DNA of 64,000 nucleotides from Bacillus pseudomycoides (GTDB lineage Bacteria; Bacillota; Bacilli; Bacillales; Bacillaceae_G), in assembly GCF_002551005.1 (NCBI RefSeq), contig NZ_NVOY01000003.1:53040-117039 (forward strand), given 5' to 3'. The notes beneath the pieces are model-generated. The model was not told the origin of the DNA. It worked only from the letters and a program-made list of their open reading frames with translations, and made no database searches. This document shows positions 8,863-17,979 of this stretch, one piece after another. Each line of letters starts with the position of its first letter. The first letter of the stretch is position 1. The position numbers were made by a program, and so were the translations under genes.

Positions 8863-9786
8863 ATGAAAGCGTTTTGGACAACAGTATTAACGATAATCGG
8901 TACTCTTATTGGAATTGGCATTTTCTTTACGAATAAAGTCATGTATTTAAAGAAAAAAACAGAAGAAGAAATTTTAGAACGTGAAACAAAACAGCATTTT
9001 CATTTGGAGAATTTTGAAGCTCTACAGAAAGAAGAAGTATACCTCACTTCTCAATTTGGTTATAACATTCATGGTTACTTTATTCCTGTTAGCCATTCGA
9101 ATAAGTTCATGATTTTTTGTCACGGCGTCACCGTCAACAAAATGAATTCCATAAAGTATGCAAATTTATTTTTAAACAGAGGATTCAACGTGTTTATTTA
9201 CGATCATCGCCGCCACGGCCAAACTGGGGGCAAAACAACAAGTTATGGCTATTACGAAAAACACGATCTAAAAACGGTAGTAGATTGGCTCAAACAACGA
9301 TTTGGTTCAAATATTACGCTTGGTATACACGGTGAATCAATGGGAGCAGCAACTTTATTACAATATGCAGGCATGGTTGAAGACGGAGCTAATTTTTACA
9401 TTGCTGACTGTCCATTCTCTAATTTTTATGAACAGCTACATTATCGTTTAAAGGTTGAGTTTCATTTACCAAAATGGCCACTTTTACCAATGGCTAATGC
9501 ATTTTTAAAAGTGCGTGATGGCTATACAATTCGTGAGGTTTCTCCAATTGATTGTGTGAAAAACATTAAAAATCCTGTATTGTTCATCCACAGTAAAGAT
9601 GATGATTACATTTTATGCAATATGACACAATCATTATATGAAGCAAAAGAAGGCGCAAAAGAACTCTTTATTGCCGAAAAAGGCGCTCATGCTTGTTCTT
9701 ATGGAGAAAATAGAGAAGAATATGAAGCTGCAGTTGATCAATTTTTAACAACATACGTAAACGAAACAAAAAACAGGCTCGCATAA
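8863..9786 (+). CDS. yqkD: Membrane-anchored alpha/beta hydrolase, YqkD family
   Basis: 307-residue alpha/beta hydrolase with one N-terminal membrane segment (TVLTIIGTLIGIGIFFTN), so the catalytic domain is probably tethered to the membrane. Motifs: oxyanion region FCHGVTVNK, YDHRRHGQTGG, nucleophile elbow GESMGA (Ser159), Asp in HSKDDDY and His in KGAHACSY. Size and sequence fit B. subtilis YqkD, of unknown substrate. Start ATG follows ttggaggatagagt. Its terminator overlaps the stop codon and is shared with the convergent lipoprotein gene. Confidence 0.85.
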   Translation: MKAFWTTVLTIIGTLIGIGIFFTNKVMYLKKKTEEEILERETKQHFHLENFEALQKEEVYLTSQFGYNIHGYFIPVSHSNKFMIFCHGVTVNKMNSIKYANLFLNRGFNVFIYDHRRHGQTGGKTTSYGYYEKHDLKTVVDWLKQRFGSNITLGIHGESMGAATLLQYAGMVEDGANFYIADCPFSNFYEQLHYRLKVEFHLPKWPLLPMANAFLKVRDGYTIREVSPIDCVKNIKNPVLFIHSKDDDYILCNMTQSLYEAKEGAKELFIAEKGAHACSYGENREEYEAAVDQFLTTYVNETKNRLA

Positions 9787-9797
9787 GCCTGTTTTTA
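9768..9797. terminator. Bidirectional terminator overlapping two stop codons
   Basis: AAAAACAGGCT / AAGCCTGTTTTT hairpin at the joint of the convergent genes. Confidence 0.85.
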
Positions 9798-10256
9798 TTT
9801 TAATGAAATAACAATTGGTTTATCTTTAGCAAAAGAAGGCGCAAATAATAGTTCAGATACCGTCTCTTCTTTAGGTATTTCGAATATAATGATTGATTGC
9901 AATGAATCGTATGATTTTAGCCTTCTATCATGCAATATACTTTTATTCCTTTTCGTTTGAACAGCTCCATATATTTTTCCCGTCTCTGAAATAACATTAA
10001 ACTGAGCTGGCTTAACAAGAATACTTTTGTTTCTACTGTTCTTTAAAGAAAAGTCCACAACAAGAAGCGTGTAATTATTTTTTGCAGTCCATACATCATA
10101 ATTTGGTACACGACTTACATTTATAATAACAAACTCTATTTGATGAGCGGATAAAATACCTTTTACACTTGATTGATTAGCCTGCTCTTCTCTATTGCAT
10201 CCAGCTATACAAAAGGAAATGATAATACTTACTATAAACAATCGTTTCCACAACAA
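9795..10256 (-). CDS. Lipoprotein, DUF4352-like
   Basis: 153-residue lipoprotein of unknown function. The signal peptide ends in the lipobox IAGC with the lipidated Cys at residue 20. The mature part has the pattern of an immunoglobulin-like extracellular domain (YTLLVVDFSLKN, VKPAQFNVISETGKIY, SIIIFEIPKEE), resembling DUF4352/telokin-like lipoproteins. Initiation appears to be at TTG 10256 with GAAGGTGG upstream. It lies alone, convergent with yqkD. Distinct promoter elements were not clear. Confidence 0.7.
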   Translation of the reverse strand: MLWKRLFIVSIIISFCIAGCNREEQANQSSVKGILSAHQIEFVIINVSRVPNYDVWTAKNNYTLLVVDFSLKNSRNKSILVKPAQFNVISETGKIYGAVQTKRNKSILHDRRLKSYDSLQSIIIFEIPKEETVSELLFAPSFAKDKPIVISLK

Positions 10257-10374
10257 CTACCACCTTCTTTGTAGTTTCTATCGGTTGTATGTTGCACACA
10301 TTGTATGTTTTTATACATTTGAAAAAACGTGTGAAACTCGTACGATTTTCATTTCATTTAGACAGATAATTGAT

Positions 10375-10401
10375 TCAGCTTTAATCTGCCATTAAAGCTG
10401 A
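10375..10401. repeat. Hairpin in intergenic region
   Basis: TCAGCTTTAAT / ATTAAAGCTGA, perfect 11-bp stem and 5-base loop, followed by ttttga on +. It lies between divergent genes, so its role is unclear. Confidence 0.6.
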
Positions 10402-10526
10402 TTTTGATATGTAAAATTTTAATTTTAGAGGAATAACTTTTTTTGGAAAAGTATGTAATATAAAGGAAGTTTACGCTAATATTATATTACAAAAGTTTAC
10501 AAAATAACTATACAGAGGGAGCAGTT

Positions 10527-11618
10527 GTGTTGAAATTAATTAAAAGGCTAAGCATTATATTACTAATCGTTTCAATTTTCTTTATTGTATATAAACAAAA
10601 AGAAAGTCATGACCCCGTTATGGAATATTTAAAAACACATAAGACAGATAAAAATGTCTCTTTTATTCTACAAAGAGACGGAAAAAATCTAGTTAGTATA
10701 AATTCTGATGAGGTAATTCCTTTAGCAAGCATGATGAAACTGATGATTGCTGTAGAATTTGCTAAACAATCGGCCGAAGGAACAATTAAAGCTGATCAAC
10801 AAATTCCTTTAAGTGATTTAGAGGCTTATTATGTGAAAGATACAGATGGCTCTGCTCATCCAGATTGGATTCATTATTTAAAAGAAAAAAACTTTATTCA
10901 AAATAATCAAGTAACATTAGAACAAGTTGCAAAAGGAATGTTGCAGTTTAGTTCTAATTCAAATGCCGATTATTTAATAGACAAATTAGGTCTGGAAAAC
11001 ATTAATCAAACGATAAAAAATTTACAATTGCCTCACCATCAAGAAATATATCCACTTGTATCTAGTTTATACGTTGCTGGCAATTTAAAAAAAGAAGAGA
11101 ACTTAACCGAAGACGAAACCTATAAAAAACTGAAATCTATGTCGCAACAAGAATTTTCTAGGGAATCTATTAAGATTCATCAATGGATGAAAAATCCCAC
11201 TGAATTTAAACAGCGCAATATCCCATTGTTTGGAGATGTGAAATTTCAAAAAATTTGGTCAGATAATTTACCAGCCGCATCCGCAAAAGACTATCTTCTA
11301 TTGATGGAACGACTGAATCGTAAAAACTATTTTCCACCAAATATGCAAAAAGAATTAGACAAGATTGTCGAATCACCAATGGAAAACCCAAAAAACAAGG
11401 AGTGGTTGATACATGCAGGACAAAAAGGTGGTTCAACAGCATTTTTATTCACAAACTCCACTTATGCAAAAGATAAAGATGGAAATATGACAGAAATAGT
11501 GATTATGTTTAATGACTTAACTGAAACTGATTATATAATTAAACATTACGATGATTTTCAGTTAAAAATTTTAAATAACCAAAAATTTAGGGATCTCTTA
11601 ATTGAAAATTTAAAATAA
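10527..11618 (+). CDS. Membrane-anchored serine hydrolase, beta-lactamase/DD-peptidase fold
   Basis: 363-residue penicillin-binding-protein-like enzyme. A hydrophobic N-terminal segment (LSIILLIVSIFFIVY) anchors or exports it. The active-site triad motifs of class A beta-lactamase-type enzymes are visible: SMMK (Ser68-Lys71), FSSNSNAD in place of SDN, and KGGST in place of KTG near the C-terminus. It could be a DD-carboxypeptidase-like wall enzyme or a beta-lactamase relative. The long insert between motifs (residues about 150-260) is unusual for a simple beta-lactamase. GTG 10527 follows agagggagc. It is a single gene. Confidence 0.75.
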   Translation: MLKLIKRLSIILLIVSIFFIVYKQKESHDPVMEYLKTHKTDKNVSFILQRDGKNLVSINSDEVIPLASMMKLMIAVEFAKQSAEGTIKADQQIPLSDLEAYYVKDTDGSAHPDWIHYLKEKNFIQNNQVTLEQVAKGMLQFSSNSNADYLIDKLGLENINQTIKNLQLPHHQEIYPLVSSLYVAGNLKKEENLTEDETYKKLKSMSQQEFSRESIKIHQWMKNPTEFKQRNIPLFGDVKFQKIWSDNLPAASAKDYLLLMERLNRKNYFPPNMQKELDKIVESPMENPKNKEWLIHAGQKGGSTAFLFTNSTYAKDKDGNMTEIVIMFNDLTETDYIIKHYDDFQLKILNNQKFRDLLIENLK

Positions 11619-11696
11619 TTTAGACATCTACTACATCGCTATCAAGCTACTGGAACTAGTTACTCCCAAAATAATAAAAATATGATTACATACAAA

Positions 11697-11728
11697 AAGG
11701 CTAATTCATCTCCAGGTGAATTAGCCTT
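11697..11728 (-). terminator. Terminator of yqkC
   Basis: AAGGCTAATTCA / TGAATTAGCCTT, 12-bp stem; the T run (CCTTTTTG) is on the minus strand, downstream of the gene at 11778. Confidence 0.8.
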
Positions 11729-11777
11729 CTCCCCATCCAAACCAACAGCAAAATTTTATCAAATTTACAATGGCCTA

Positions 11778-12020
11778 TTACGCCAATACATCTGTAACTT
11801 GATCCATATTTTCAGAAATCCACTTTACTGCTTCATCAAGTGATGGAAACTCTGTTGTTTGAAATGTTACTTCATCTTGTAATAACCATACATCCTTTAC
11901 TTCTTGTTGCACACCGGCAATTGACCAATGAAGTAAGCTGTACGGATGATTATCATTTAAAAACGATACCCACGTTCGCTCTGTTGCAATGTTTTGTAAT
12001 GTACGTAATTGTTTATTCAT
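11778..12020 (-). CDS. yqkC: YqkC family protein (DUF2552)
   Basis: 80-residue soluble protein of the DUF2552 family, function unknown, with aromatic-rich segments ([36 protein letters not shown]) and a C-terminal [11 protein letters not shown] helix. B. subtilis YqkC is the likely orthologue and agrees with the yqk gene context. ATG 12020 has AAGGTGA eight bases upstream and is preferred to the GTG at 12032, which lies inside that site. Confidence 0.8.
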   Translation of the reverse strand: MNKQLRTLQNIATERTWVSFLNDNHPYSLLHWSIAGVQQEVKDVWLLQDEVTFQTTEFPSLDEAVKWISENMDQVTDVLA

Positions 12021-12164
12021 GTTTATGTTCACCTTAATATTTTTTCAGTATATAACTTATTATATCATTTCTATTTTCTCACAAAAAGCATTGTTTCTAA
12101 ACATTGTCAAGTCATTCTAGTAAGTATATGATATATCATATGCGTTTGGTGAGGAGGTGTAACA

Positions 12165-12368
12165 ATGGGGAAAGTACAAATTAAAGTAAATGATAATGGT
12201 TCGTTCCGCATTACAGGGGATGTGGAACTAATCGATGCGGAAGGAAATGTCTTTCCAGCAAAACCGGCATTTTCGATATGCCGCTGCGGGTTATCCAAAA
12301 ATATGCCGTATTGCGATGGTTCGCATAAAGGACAATTTGAATCTGTTGTACGTGCACCGAAAGAATAA
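12165..12368 (+). CDS. CDGSH iron-sulfur protein
   Basis: 67-residue single CDGSH-domain protein predicted to carry a redox-active [2Fe-2S] cluster with 3Cys-1His ligation. The whole signature is intact: Cys39, Cys41, Ser44, Pro48, Cys50 and His54 (C-R-C-G-L-S-...-P-Y-C-D-G-S-H). The N-terminal half is a short beta-rich extension (GKVQIKVNDNGSFRITGDVE). Cytosolic; partner unknown. Start ATG follows gaggaggtgtaaca. A strong bidirectional terminator follows. Confidence 0.9.
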   Translation: MGKVQIKVNDNGSFRITGDVELIDAEGNVFPAKPAFSICRCGLSKNMPYCDGSHKGQFESVVRAPKE

Positions 12369-12374
12369 AAGAAT

Positions 12375-12405
12375 ACGCGCACAAGAACATGTGCGCGTGT
12401 TTTTT
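12375..12405. terminator. Bidirectional terminator
   Basis: ACGCGCACA / TGTGCGCGT followed by GTTTTTT; also closes the crcB pair on the other strand. Confidence 0.85.
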
Positions 12406-12757
12406 ACATCCTGCCCATATAAAATCCTACAAAAGCACTGCCAATCCCTATTACATAACTCATAACAAAATATAAGAACGCCTTTTGCCCTTCTCGTTTA
12501 TGTATCAATTGTACCATTTCAAGTTGACATGTCGAAAACGTCGTAAATGCCCCCATAAATCCTGTACCGCATAACAATAGCCACATTTTAGTTACTCCAG
12601 CACCGTATAACATGCCGAGTAAAAACGAACCAATTATATTTATAAAAAATGTTCCATACGGAAAAGAATCCCCATATTTTTCTTTCGTTATCGTACTAAT
12701 ATAAAAACGGGCAATTGCACCGAAAAAGCCACCGATACTGACAAGTAAAATATTCAT
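12404..12757 (-). CDS. crcB: Fluoride channel subunit CrcB (second gene of pair)
   Basis: 117-residue Fluc/CrcB fluoride exporter subunit with four membrane helices. Motifs: GGFFGAIARFY near the N-terminus, YGTFFINIIGSFLLG (conserved Asn), GFMGAFTTFSTC (the TTFST fluoride-pathway motif) and YVIGIGSAFVGFYMG. It overlaps the upstream crcB gene by 4 bases, so the two are translated together and probably form the antiparallel heterodimer known for paired CrcB genes. No fluoride riboswitch was recognised upstream. Confidence 0.92.
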   Translation of the reverse strand: MNILLVSIGGFFGAIARFYISTITKEKYGDSFPYGTFFINIIGSFLLGMLYGAGVTKMWLLLCGTGFMGAFTTFSTCQLEMVQLIHKREGQKAFLYFVMSYVIGIGSAFVGFYMGRM

Positions 12758-13158
12758 ACGTTTCCTTCTTTCCTTACACTGCGTTCATATAGTTTATTCC
12801 CAACATAAAATCCGCCAAAAGAGAAAAGCAAACCTCCTATCATACTTGCGCTCACATATAAAAAAGCCACCTTAAACGCTTCATGCTGTAATAGCTTCAG
12901 CGTGTCTACGCTAAACGTTGAGAACGTTGTATAGGAACCAATTATCCCTGTACCAATCGCACTTATCATAAGCGGTGACACTTGTTTCATTCGAAAGATA
13001 GACATCGTTAAAAATGCTAATAAAAAACTTCCACTCATATTAGCTAACCATGTTGCGAATGGAAAACTAGTAAAAGATGTTGTTTCAAAGAGCTGCCCTA
13101 CTCCATAACGAGCTAGAGCTCCAATAATGCCGCCTATTCCTACAGCAATATATTTCAT
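12754..13158 (-). CDS. crcB: Fluoride channel subunit CrcB (first gene of pair)
   Basis: 134-residue Fluc/CrcB subunit, four membrane helices. Motifs: GGIIGALARYGVG, FATWLANMSGSFLLAF, GIIGSYTTFSTFSVD (TTFST) and a final GGFYVGNKLYERS. The 17-residue longer C-terminus than its partner is usual. Start ATG 13158 follows AATGAGGTGAAAGT. With the downstream gene it forms a two-gene fluoride resistance operon. Confidence 0.92.
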   Translation of the reverse strand: MKYIAVGIGGIIGALARYGVGQLFETTSFTSFPFATWLANMSGSFLLAFLTMSIFRMKQVSPLMISAIGTGIIGSYTTFSTFSVDTLKLLQHEAFKVAFLYVSASMIGGLLFSFGGFYVGNKLYERSVRKEGNV

Positions 13159-13311
13159 ACTTTCACCTCATTTTAGACACTACATAAAATCTTTTCTACA
13201 CTAGTATAACAAATTCATTTTCTCCACCAATACAAGATTTAAGAACCCCTTTATTTTCATACAATTCTTTACATTTAAACATTTTTTTATAGCCTTTTGT
13301 CTTTTTTGTGC

Positions 13312-13317
13312 TATAAT
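13312..13317 (+). promoter_or_regulatory. Candidate -10 box of the riboflavin operon
   Basis: TATAAT, 13 bases before the riboswitch begins; a convincing -35 was not identified. Confidence 0.45.
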
Positions 13318-13329
13318 GTGAGCAAACAG

Positions 13330-13469
13330 CATCCTTCGGGGTCGGGTGAAATTCCCAACCGGCGGTGATGAAGTGCACACTTCTAAGTCCGTGACCCGTT
13401 TTCAAATTGAAAACGGTGGATCTAGTGAGACTCTAGAGCCGACAGTATAGTCTGGATGGGAGAAGGATA
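13330..13469 (+). ncRNA. FMN riboswitch (RFN element)
   Basis: Near-consensus RFN element: atccttcgggg, gggtgaaattcccaaccggc, aagtccgtgac, ggtggatctagtgagactc, gagccgacagtatagtctgg and atgggagaagga. The closing helix P1 pairs ATCCTT (13331-13336) with AAGGAT (13463-13468). It precedes ribD and should reduce transcription of the riboflavin operon when FMN is bound. The 3' P1 strand is also complementary to 13683-13690 and to the terminator's 3' arm. Confidence 0.97.
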
Positions 13470-13720
13470 TGTTTTCTAGTACGTATAATAGGATACTACG
13501 TTTATTTCAGCATACGCATTTGTACTGTTTATTTTTAAACATGCATATGTTTGCTTTCATATACCATTCTTTTCTTTGCTGAAATCGTACAATAACACTA
13601 GCATGTAAAAAATAGATAGTTGCTGGGCTTTTTTTCTATGCAAACTTATCAATCAATGCTAGGTTTCTTCAGTATACTCTCGTATCCTTCTTACATTTCT
13701 AGAAACATCGTCTCTCTCAC

Positions 13721-13758
13721 CCCCAAGGATTCTATCCTTGGGGTTTTTTGATTTTTTT
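13721..13758 (+). terminator. Riboswitch-controlled terminator
   Basis: CCCCAAGGAT (13721-13730) / ATCCTTGGGG (13734-13743) then GTTTTTTGATTTTTTT, 16 bases ahead of the ribD start. This is the expression platform of the FMN riboswitch. Confidence 0.92.
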
Positions 13759-13773
13759 AGGAGAGGTGAGTTT

Positions 13774-14886
13774 ATGACAGATCAAGAATATATGGCACTT
13801 GCTTTGCACTTAGCAAAAAATACAGCTGGGCAAACAAGTCCTAATCCTATGGTCGGTGCTGTTGTTGTAAAAGATGGGAATATCATTGGAGTGGGAGCCC
13901 ATTTACGAGCAGGAACTGAACATGCTGAAGTTCACGCTCTTCGCATGGCTGGTGAAAATGCTCACGGTGCAACAGTTTATGTAACGCTAGAACCGTGCAG
14001 TCATCACGGAAAAACGCCTCCTTGCTGTGATTTGCTCATCGCAAAGAACGTAAAACGAGTCGTTGTTGCGGTACTCGATAGCAACCCGCTCGTTTTAGGT
14101 CAAGGTGTCAAGCGATTACAGGAAGCTGGAATTGACGTAACAATTGGTGTACTGGAAAAAGAAGCAAAAGAATTAAATCGTTACTTTTCCCACTACATGA
14201 GAACAAAGCGGCCATTTGTCACATTAAAAACAGCAATGAGTTTAGATGGAAAAATCGCTACTCGCACAGGAGAAAGTAAATGGATTACAGGCGAAGAGAC
14301 ACGTGCCGATGTACACCGTCATCGCCATACACACGATGCCATTCTCGTGGGTGTAAATACAATTATTACCGATAACCCGCATTTAACAACGCGGTTTGTA
14401 AATGGCGGAAAAAATCCAATTCGCATCGTACTTGATACACATTTACGAACCCCGCTTTCATCTCACGTAATTACAGATGGTGAGGCGCCAACATGGGTTA
14501 TCGTTGGAAATGACGTTTCAAAAGAAAAAATCGCAAAATTTCAATCAGATATGGTATCTGTATTGCAAATGAAGACGAATCATATTGAAATAAACGAACT
14601 GCTCGATCTTCTCGGAGAAAAAAATATTCTTTCTCTCTTTGTCGAAGGCGGACAAACAGTTCATGCAAGTTTCTTAGAAGCAAAATGTTTTCAGGAGCTA
14701 ATTACTTATATTAGCCCAAAGCTAATTGGTGGTAAAGAAGCCCCAACATGTTTTGGCGGAAATGGTTTTACACAACTGGAAGATGCACTCTCGCTGCACA
14801 TTCAATCAATGGAACAAATTGGTGATGATATAAAAATCGTTGCCATCCCAAGAAAAGAGGTGCCTTATGTTTACAGGAATTGTTGA
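13774..14886 (+). CDS. ribD: Bifunctional riboflavin deaminase/reductase RibD
   Basis: 370-residue enzyme for two early riboflavin steps: deamination of the diaminohydroxyphosphoribosylaminopyrimidine, then NADPH-dependent reduction of the ribosyl side chain. The N-terminal zinc deaminase domain shows HAEVHAL (His50, catalytic Glu52) and PCSHHGKTPPC (Cys75, Cys84). The reductase domain begins near TLKTAMSLDGKIATRTGESKW and ends with a VEGGQTVHASFLEAK segment. ATG 13774 has aggagaggtgag upstream; the earlier TTG at 13738 lies in the terminator and is not the start. It overlaps ribE by 20 bases. Confidence 0.95.
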   Translation: MTDQEYMALALHLAKNTAGQTSPNPMVGAVVVKDGNIIGVGAHLRAGTEHAEVHALRMAGENAHGATVYVTLEPCSHHGKTPPCCDLLIAKNVKRVVVAVLDSNPLVLGQGVKRLQEAGIDVTIGVLEKEAKELNRYFSHYMRTKRPFVTLKTAMSLDGKIATRTGESKWITGEETRADVHRHRHTHDAILVGVNTIITDNPHLTTRFVNGGKNPIRIVLDTHLRTPLSSHVITDGEAPTWVIVGNDVSKEKIAKFQSDMVSVLQMKTNHIEINELLDLLGEKNILSLFVEGGQTVHASFLEAKCFQELITYISPKLIGGKEAPTCFGGNGFTQLEDALSLHIQSMEQIGDDIKIVAIPRKEVPYVYRNC

Positions 14887-15511
14887 GGAACTTGGAACAA
14901 TCGCTAATATGCAGCAAACTGGCGAAGCTATGAAACTGACAATTTCGGCAGCGACCATTTTGGCAGACGTAAACTTAGGCGACAGCATTGCTGTAAACGG
15001 GATTTGTTTAACTGTTACTTCTTTTACGCCCACCTCTTTTTCCGTTGATGTCATGCCCGAGACGATGCGAGCCACGTCTCTCCAATCACTTAGCCGTGGC
15101 TGGGCAGTCAATTTAGAGCGTGCTATGAGTGCAAACGGCCGCTTCGGCGGGCATTTTGTAACAGGACACATTGACGGCACTGGAACAATTATTGATAAAA
15201 AACGAAGCTATAACGCCGTATATTACAAAATACAATTACCAAATAAATTGCTTCGTTATTGTTTACAAAAAGGGTCTGTTGCCATTGATGGCACGAGTCT
15301 TACGATTTTTGGCATTGATGAATCTTCCATCACAATCTCTCTCATTCCACACACATTAAGTCAGTCAGTCATCGGAACAAAAACTACTGGCGATATCGTG
15401 AACATTGAGTGCGATATGATTGGAAAATATATTGAACGTTTTATTACACAGCCAACATCTAAAAAGAGCTCAATTACAGAAAACTTTTTACAAGACAATG
15501 GGTTCCTATAA
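14867..15511 (+). CDS. ribE: Riboflavin synthase alpha chain
   Basis: 214-residue riboflavin synthase, which dismutates two 6,7-dimethyl-8-ribityllumazine molecules into riboflavin. It has the expected two lumazine-binding repeats, each with an internal SxxxNG(I/T)CLT-like or [11 protein letters not shown] motif ([12 protein letters not shown] in the first, [12 protein letters not shown] in the second). It starts [10 protein letters not shown], the family-typical N-terminus, with AAAGAGGTGCC upstream. It is translationally coupled to ribD. Confidence 0.95.
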   Translation: MFTGIVEELGTIANMQQTGEAMKLTISAATILADVNLGDSIAVNGICLTVTSFTPTSFSVDVMPETMRATSLQSLSRGWAVNLERAMSANGRFGGHFVTGHIDGTGTIIDKKRSYNAVYYKIQLPNKLLRYCLQKGSVAIDGTSLTIFGIDESSITISLIPHTLSQSVIGTKTTGDIVNIECDMIGKYIERFITQPTSKKSSITENFLQDNGFL

Positions 15512-15524
15512 GGGAGGAAATGAA

Positions 15525-16718
15525 ATGTTTCATCGAATTGAAGAAGCGCTAGAAGATTTAAAGCAAGGAAAAGTTGTTATCGTCTGCGATGATGAAAATA
15601 GAGAAAATGAAGGAGATTTTATTTCTTTAGCCGAGTATATTACACCGGAAACAATCAATTTCATGATTACACACGGGCGTGGCCTTGTATGTGTTCCCGT
15701 TACAGAAGAATATGCCCATCGTTTAGAGTTAGAGCCAATGGTTTCACAAAATACAGATTCACACGGTACGGCTTTTACCGTTAGTGTCGATCACATTTCA
15801 ACGACAACTGGTATTAGCGCACATGAACGTGCAACAACTGTACGCGAACTATTAAACCCCACAGCTAAAGCAAGTGATTTTAAACGCCCTGGACATATCT
15901 TCCCTTTAATCGCAAAAACAGGGGGGGTTCTTCGCCGCGCTGGGCATACAGAAGCTGCTGTGGATTTAGCAAAATTATGCGGCGCAGAGCCAGTAGGTGT
16001 TATTTGTGAAATAATAAATGAAGATGGCACGATGGCACGAGTGCCAGATTTATTAGAAATTGCAAAGCAATTTAATCTAAAAATGATTACAATTGAAGAC
16101 TTGATTGCGTATCGCCGTCATCACGAAACGTTAGTGCAGCGCGAAGTCGAAATTACACTACCAACTGACTTTGGTACATTTCAGGCCATTGGCTATTCTA
16201 ATTCTCTAGATAATCAAGAACATATCGCACTTATAAAAGGCGACGTTTCTACAGGTGAATCAGTGCTTGTGCGCGTCCATTCTGAGTGCTTAACTGGCGA
16301 TGTATTTGGATCTTGCCGCTGCGACTGCGGTCCGCAGCTTCATGCAGCTCTCGCTCAAATTGAACGAGAAGGAAAAGGGGTTCTTCTTTACATGCGTCAA
16401 GAAGGCCGGGGCATTGGACTGCTTAATAAATTACGAGCATATAAACTGCAAGAAGAAGGTTACGATACTGTAGAGGCAAATGAAAAACTTGGCTTTGCAG
16501 CTGATCTTCGTGATTATGGTATTGGCGCACAAATTTTAAAAGATTTAGGGTTACAACAACTTCGCCTTTTAACAAATAACCCACGGAAAATTGCAGGCTT
16601 ACAAGGTTATGATTTAGAAGTTTTGGAACGCGTGCCGCTCCAAATGCCGGCAAAAGAAGAAAATAGAGCATATTTACAAACGAAATCAACAAAATTAGGT
16701 CATTTATTAAATTTATAA
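15525..16718 (+). CDS. ribBA: DHBP synthase / GTP cyclohydrolase II RibBA
   Basis: 397-residue fusion enzyme supplying both precursors of riboflavin. The N-terminal 3,4-dihydroxy-2-butanone 4-phosphate synthase domain (residues 1 to about 205) has [11 protein letters not shown] and the HGRGLVCVP / [12 protein letters not shown] motifs. The C-terminal GTP cyclohydrolase II domain has VHSECLTGD with the zinc cysteines of GSCRCDCG, then [13 protein letters not shown]. Start ATG 15525 follows taagggaggaaatgaa. Thirteen bases separate it from ribE. Confidence 0.96.
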   Translation: MFHRIEEALEDLKQGKVVIVCDDENRENEGDFISLAEYITPETINFMITHGRGLVCVPVTEEYAHRLELEPMVSQNTDSHGTAFTVSVDHISTTTGISAHERATTVRELLNPTAKASDFKRPGHIFPLIAKTGGVLRRAGHTEAAVDLAKLCGAEPVGVICEIINEDGTMARVPDLLEIAKQFNLKMITIEDLIAYRRHHETLVQREVEITLPTDFGTFQAIGYSNSLDNQEHIALIKGDVSTGESVLVRVHSECLTGDVFGSCRCDCGPQLHAALAQIEREGKGVLLYMRQEGRGIGLLNKLRAYKLQEEGYDTVEANEKLGFAADLRDYGIGAQILKDLGLQQLRLLTNNPRKIAGLQGYDLEVLERVPLQMPAKEENRAYLQTKSTKLGHLLNL

Positions 16719-16937
16719 TATATAACTACAAATTCAAAAGCGGGCATATTATATTCGCATAATAGCAATTTGTGTGTTAAAAAATCAAAGTCGACTTATA
16801 CACACTTTGAAAAAAGGACATTAAAAACCCTTACTTTTTGGATGGGTGAGAGCAAACCATATTTTGCTTTGCCTAATAGCAACTTCTATTTTGGAATAAT
16901 TAAAATAAAATTATATAGATTAAGGGAGAGATACATG
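16719..16937 (+). other. 219-base gap inside the rib operon
   Basis: Unusually long gap between ribBA and ribH in an otherwise compact operon. It is AT-rich with small hairpin candidates (tattatattcgcataata; agcaaaccatattttgct) and the ribH binding site (aagggagag). It could hold an internal promoter or processing site, but nothing definite was seen. Confidence 0.4.
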
Positions 16938-17399
16938 ATGGTATTTGAAGGTCATTTAGTTGGTACAGGATTAAAAGTAGGTATTGTCGTTGGTCGTTTT
17001 AACGAATTTATTACAAGCAAACTATTAGGTGGTGCATTAGACGGTTTAAAGCGTCACGGGGTAGAAGAAAGCAACATTGATGTTGCTTGGGTGCCTGGTG
17101 CATTCGAAATTCCGTTAATCGCAAAGAAAATGGCAAACAGCGGAAAATACGATGCTGTTATTACACTTGGAACTGTGATACGCGGCGCAACAACGCATTA
17201 TGATTATGTTTGTAATGAAGTAGCAAAAGGCGTAGCTTCACTGTCATTACAAACAGAAATCCCTGTTATCTTTGGCGTCTTAACAACCGAAACGATTGAA
17301 CAAGCAATCGAACGTGCTGGTACAAAAGCTGGCAATAAAGGCTGGGAATCTGCGGTTGCAGCGATTGAAATGGCAAACCTATCCCGCCAATGGGCATAA
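16938..17399 (+). CDS. ribH: 6,7-dimethyl-8-ribityllumazine synthase RibH
   Basis: 153-residue lumazine synthase, condensing the RibBA and RibD products; family members form icosahedral shells around riboflavin synthase. Motifs: [32 protein letters not shown] and [17 protein letters not shown] (catalytic His), then [20 protein letters not shown] 16938 (or 16935) follows taagggagag. Four genes, ribD-E-BA-H, complete the pathway from GTP. The operon ends at a family B repeat whose first bases are the stop codon region. Confidence 0.96.
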   Translation: MVFEGHLVGTGLKVGIVVGRFNEFITSKLLGGALDGLKRHGVEESNIDVAWVPGAFEIPLIAKKMANSGKYDAVITLGTVIRGATTHYDYVCNEVAKGVASLSLQTEIPVIFGVLTTETIEQAIERAGTKAGNKGWESAVAAIEMANLSRQWA

Positions 17400-17531
17400 A
17401 GTGAAACTTCCTCTTGTGAGACGCTTTTCCTCACAAGAGGTTAGTTGAACCAATCGGGCTCTTATGGCTGGTTTGATTTTCTTTCTGCTCTTACTTCTTA
17501 CCAGCCGTTTGAGCGGGGTGAAGTGAAACTA
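17398..17531 (+). repeat. Intergenic repeat family B, copy 1
   Basis: Begins taaagtgaaacttcc at the ribH stop codon, carries a hairpin (cctcttgtgag / ctcacaagagg), the constant segment ttagttgaaccaatcgggct, and ends near gcggggtgaagtgaaact. Other copies: 18026-18206 (reversed), 29700-29820, 29819-29903, 50456-50586. Confidence 0.85.
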
Positions 17532-17575
17532 CCCATTAATGTGGAAAAACCGATTACATTTCAAATTTAAAATAA

Positions 17576-17600
17576 AGAGAGGCTTTTGCCTCTTTTTATT
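17576..17600. terminator. Bidirectional terminator
   Basis: AGAGGC / GCCTCT hairpin with A and T runs between convergent genes. Confidence 0.75.
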
Positions 17601-17835
17601 TTTCCGTTTTTCTTTCCCTCTGTCCTTCTTTTAAAATTTGCAGTTCTTCCCGCACTTCTTTTAAATTTTTCCCTTCTGTTTCGATTCCAAAGTACGCAGC
17701 TTGGTGCCGAAAATGCTGTTCGACCCTCTTTTGCAAATCTTTCTGTTCAGGATTTTCAGCAGCTTTTACTGGATCTGCACTAACCGCCTTTAATAAAATA
17801 AGAAAACTCATCACTGCTAATATATATTTATGCAT
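17596..17835 (-). CDS. Small exported protein with a G-I-x-x-E-G-K motif
   Basis: 79-residue protein with an N-terminal signal peptide (HKYILAVMSFLILLKAVSA, probable cleavage after SADPVKA) and a short charged mature region. It contains YFGIETEGKNLKEVREELQ, the same motif that occurs twice in the 115-residue protein at 24108-24455 (FGVSTEGKTKEQIQKEIG and LGIEVEGKTDEQLIQEIG). Function unknown. ATG 17835 follows TTTGGGGGATTCGC; the longer frame upstream has no binding site. Confidence 0.65.
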   Translation of the reverse strand: MHKYILAVMSFLILLKAVSADPVKAAENPEQKDLQKRVEQHFRHQAAYFGIETEGKNLKEVREELQILKEGQRERKTEK

Positions 17836-17979
17836 GCGAATCCCCCAAATCACGATTAAATTCTCTCTTACTATGTACAATTGCAGAATGGGCAATTCGA
17901 ACACATATTATGTCATCTCTTTACAAACCCAATGATTCCAATGCTTATATACGCTTTATTACATTTTATTTACAAAGAA

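Noticed and set aside
13159-13320. Possible fluoride riboswitch before the crcB pair
   Set aside because: None of the conserved fluoride aptamer segments could be found.
13196-13405. 69-codon open frame on the minus strand
   Set aside because: Covers the riboflavin promoter and the first part of the FMN riboswitch in antisense.
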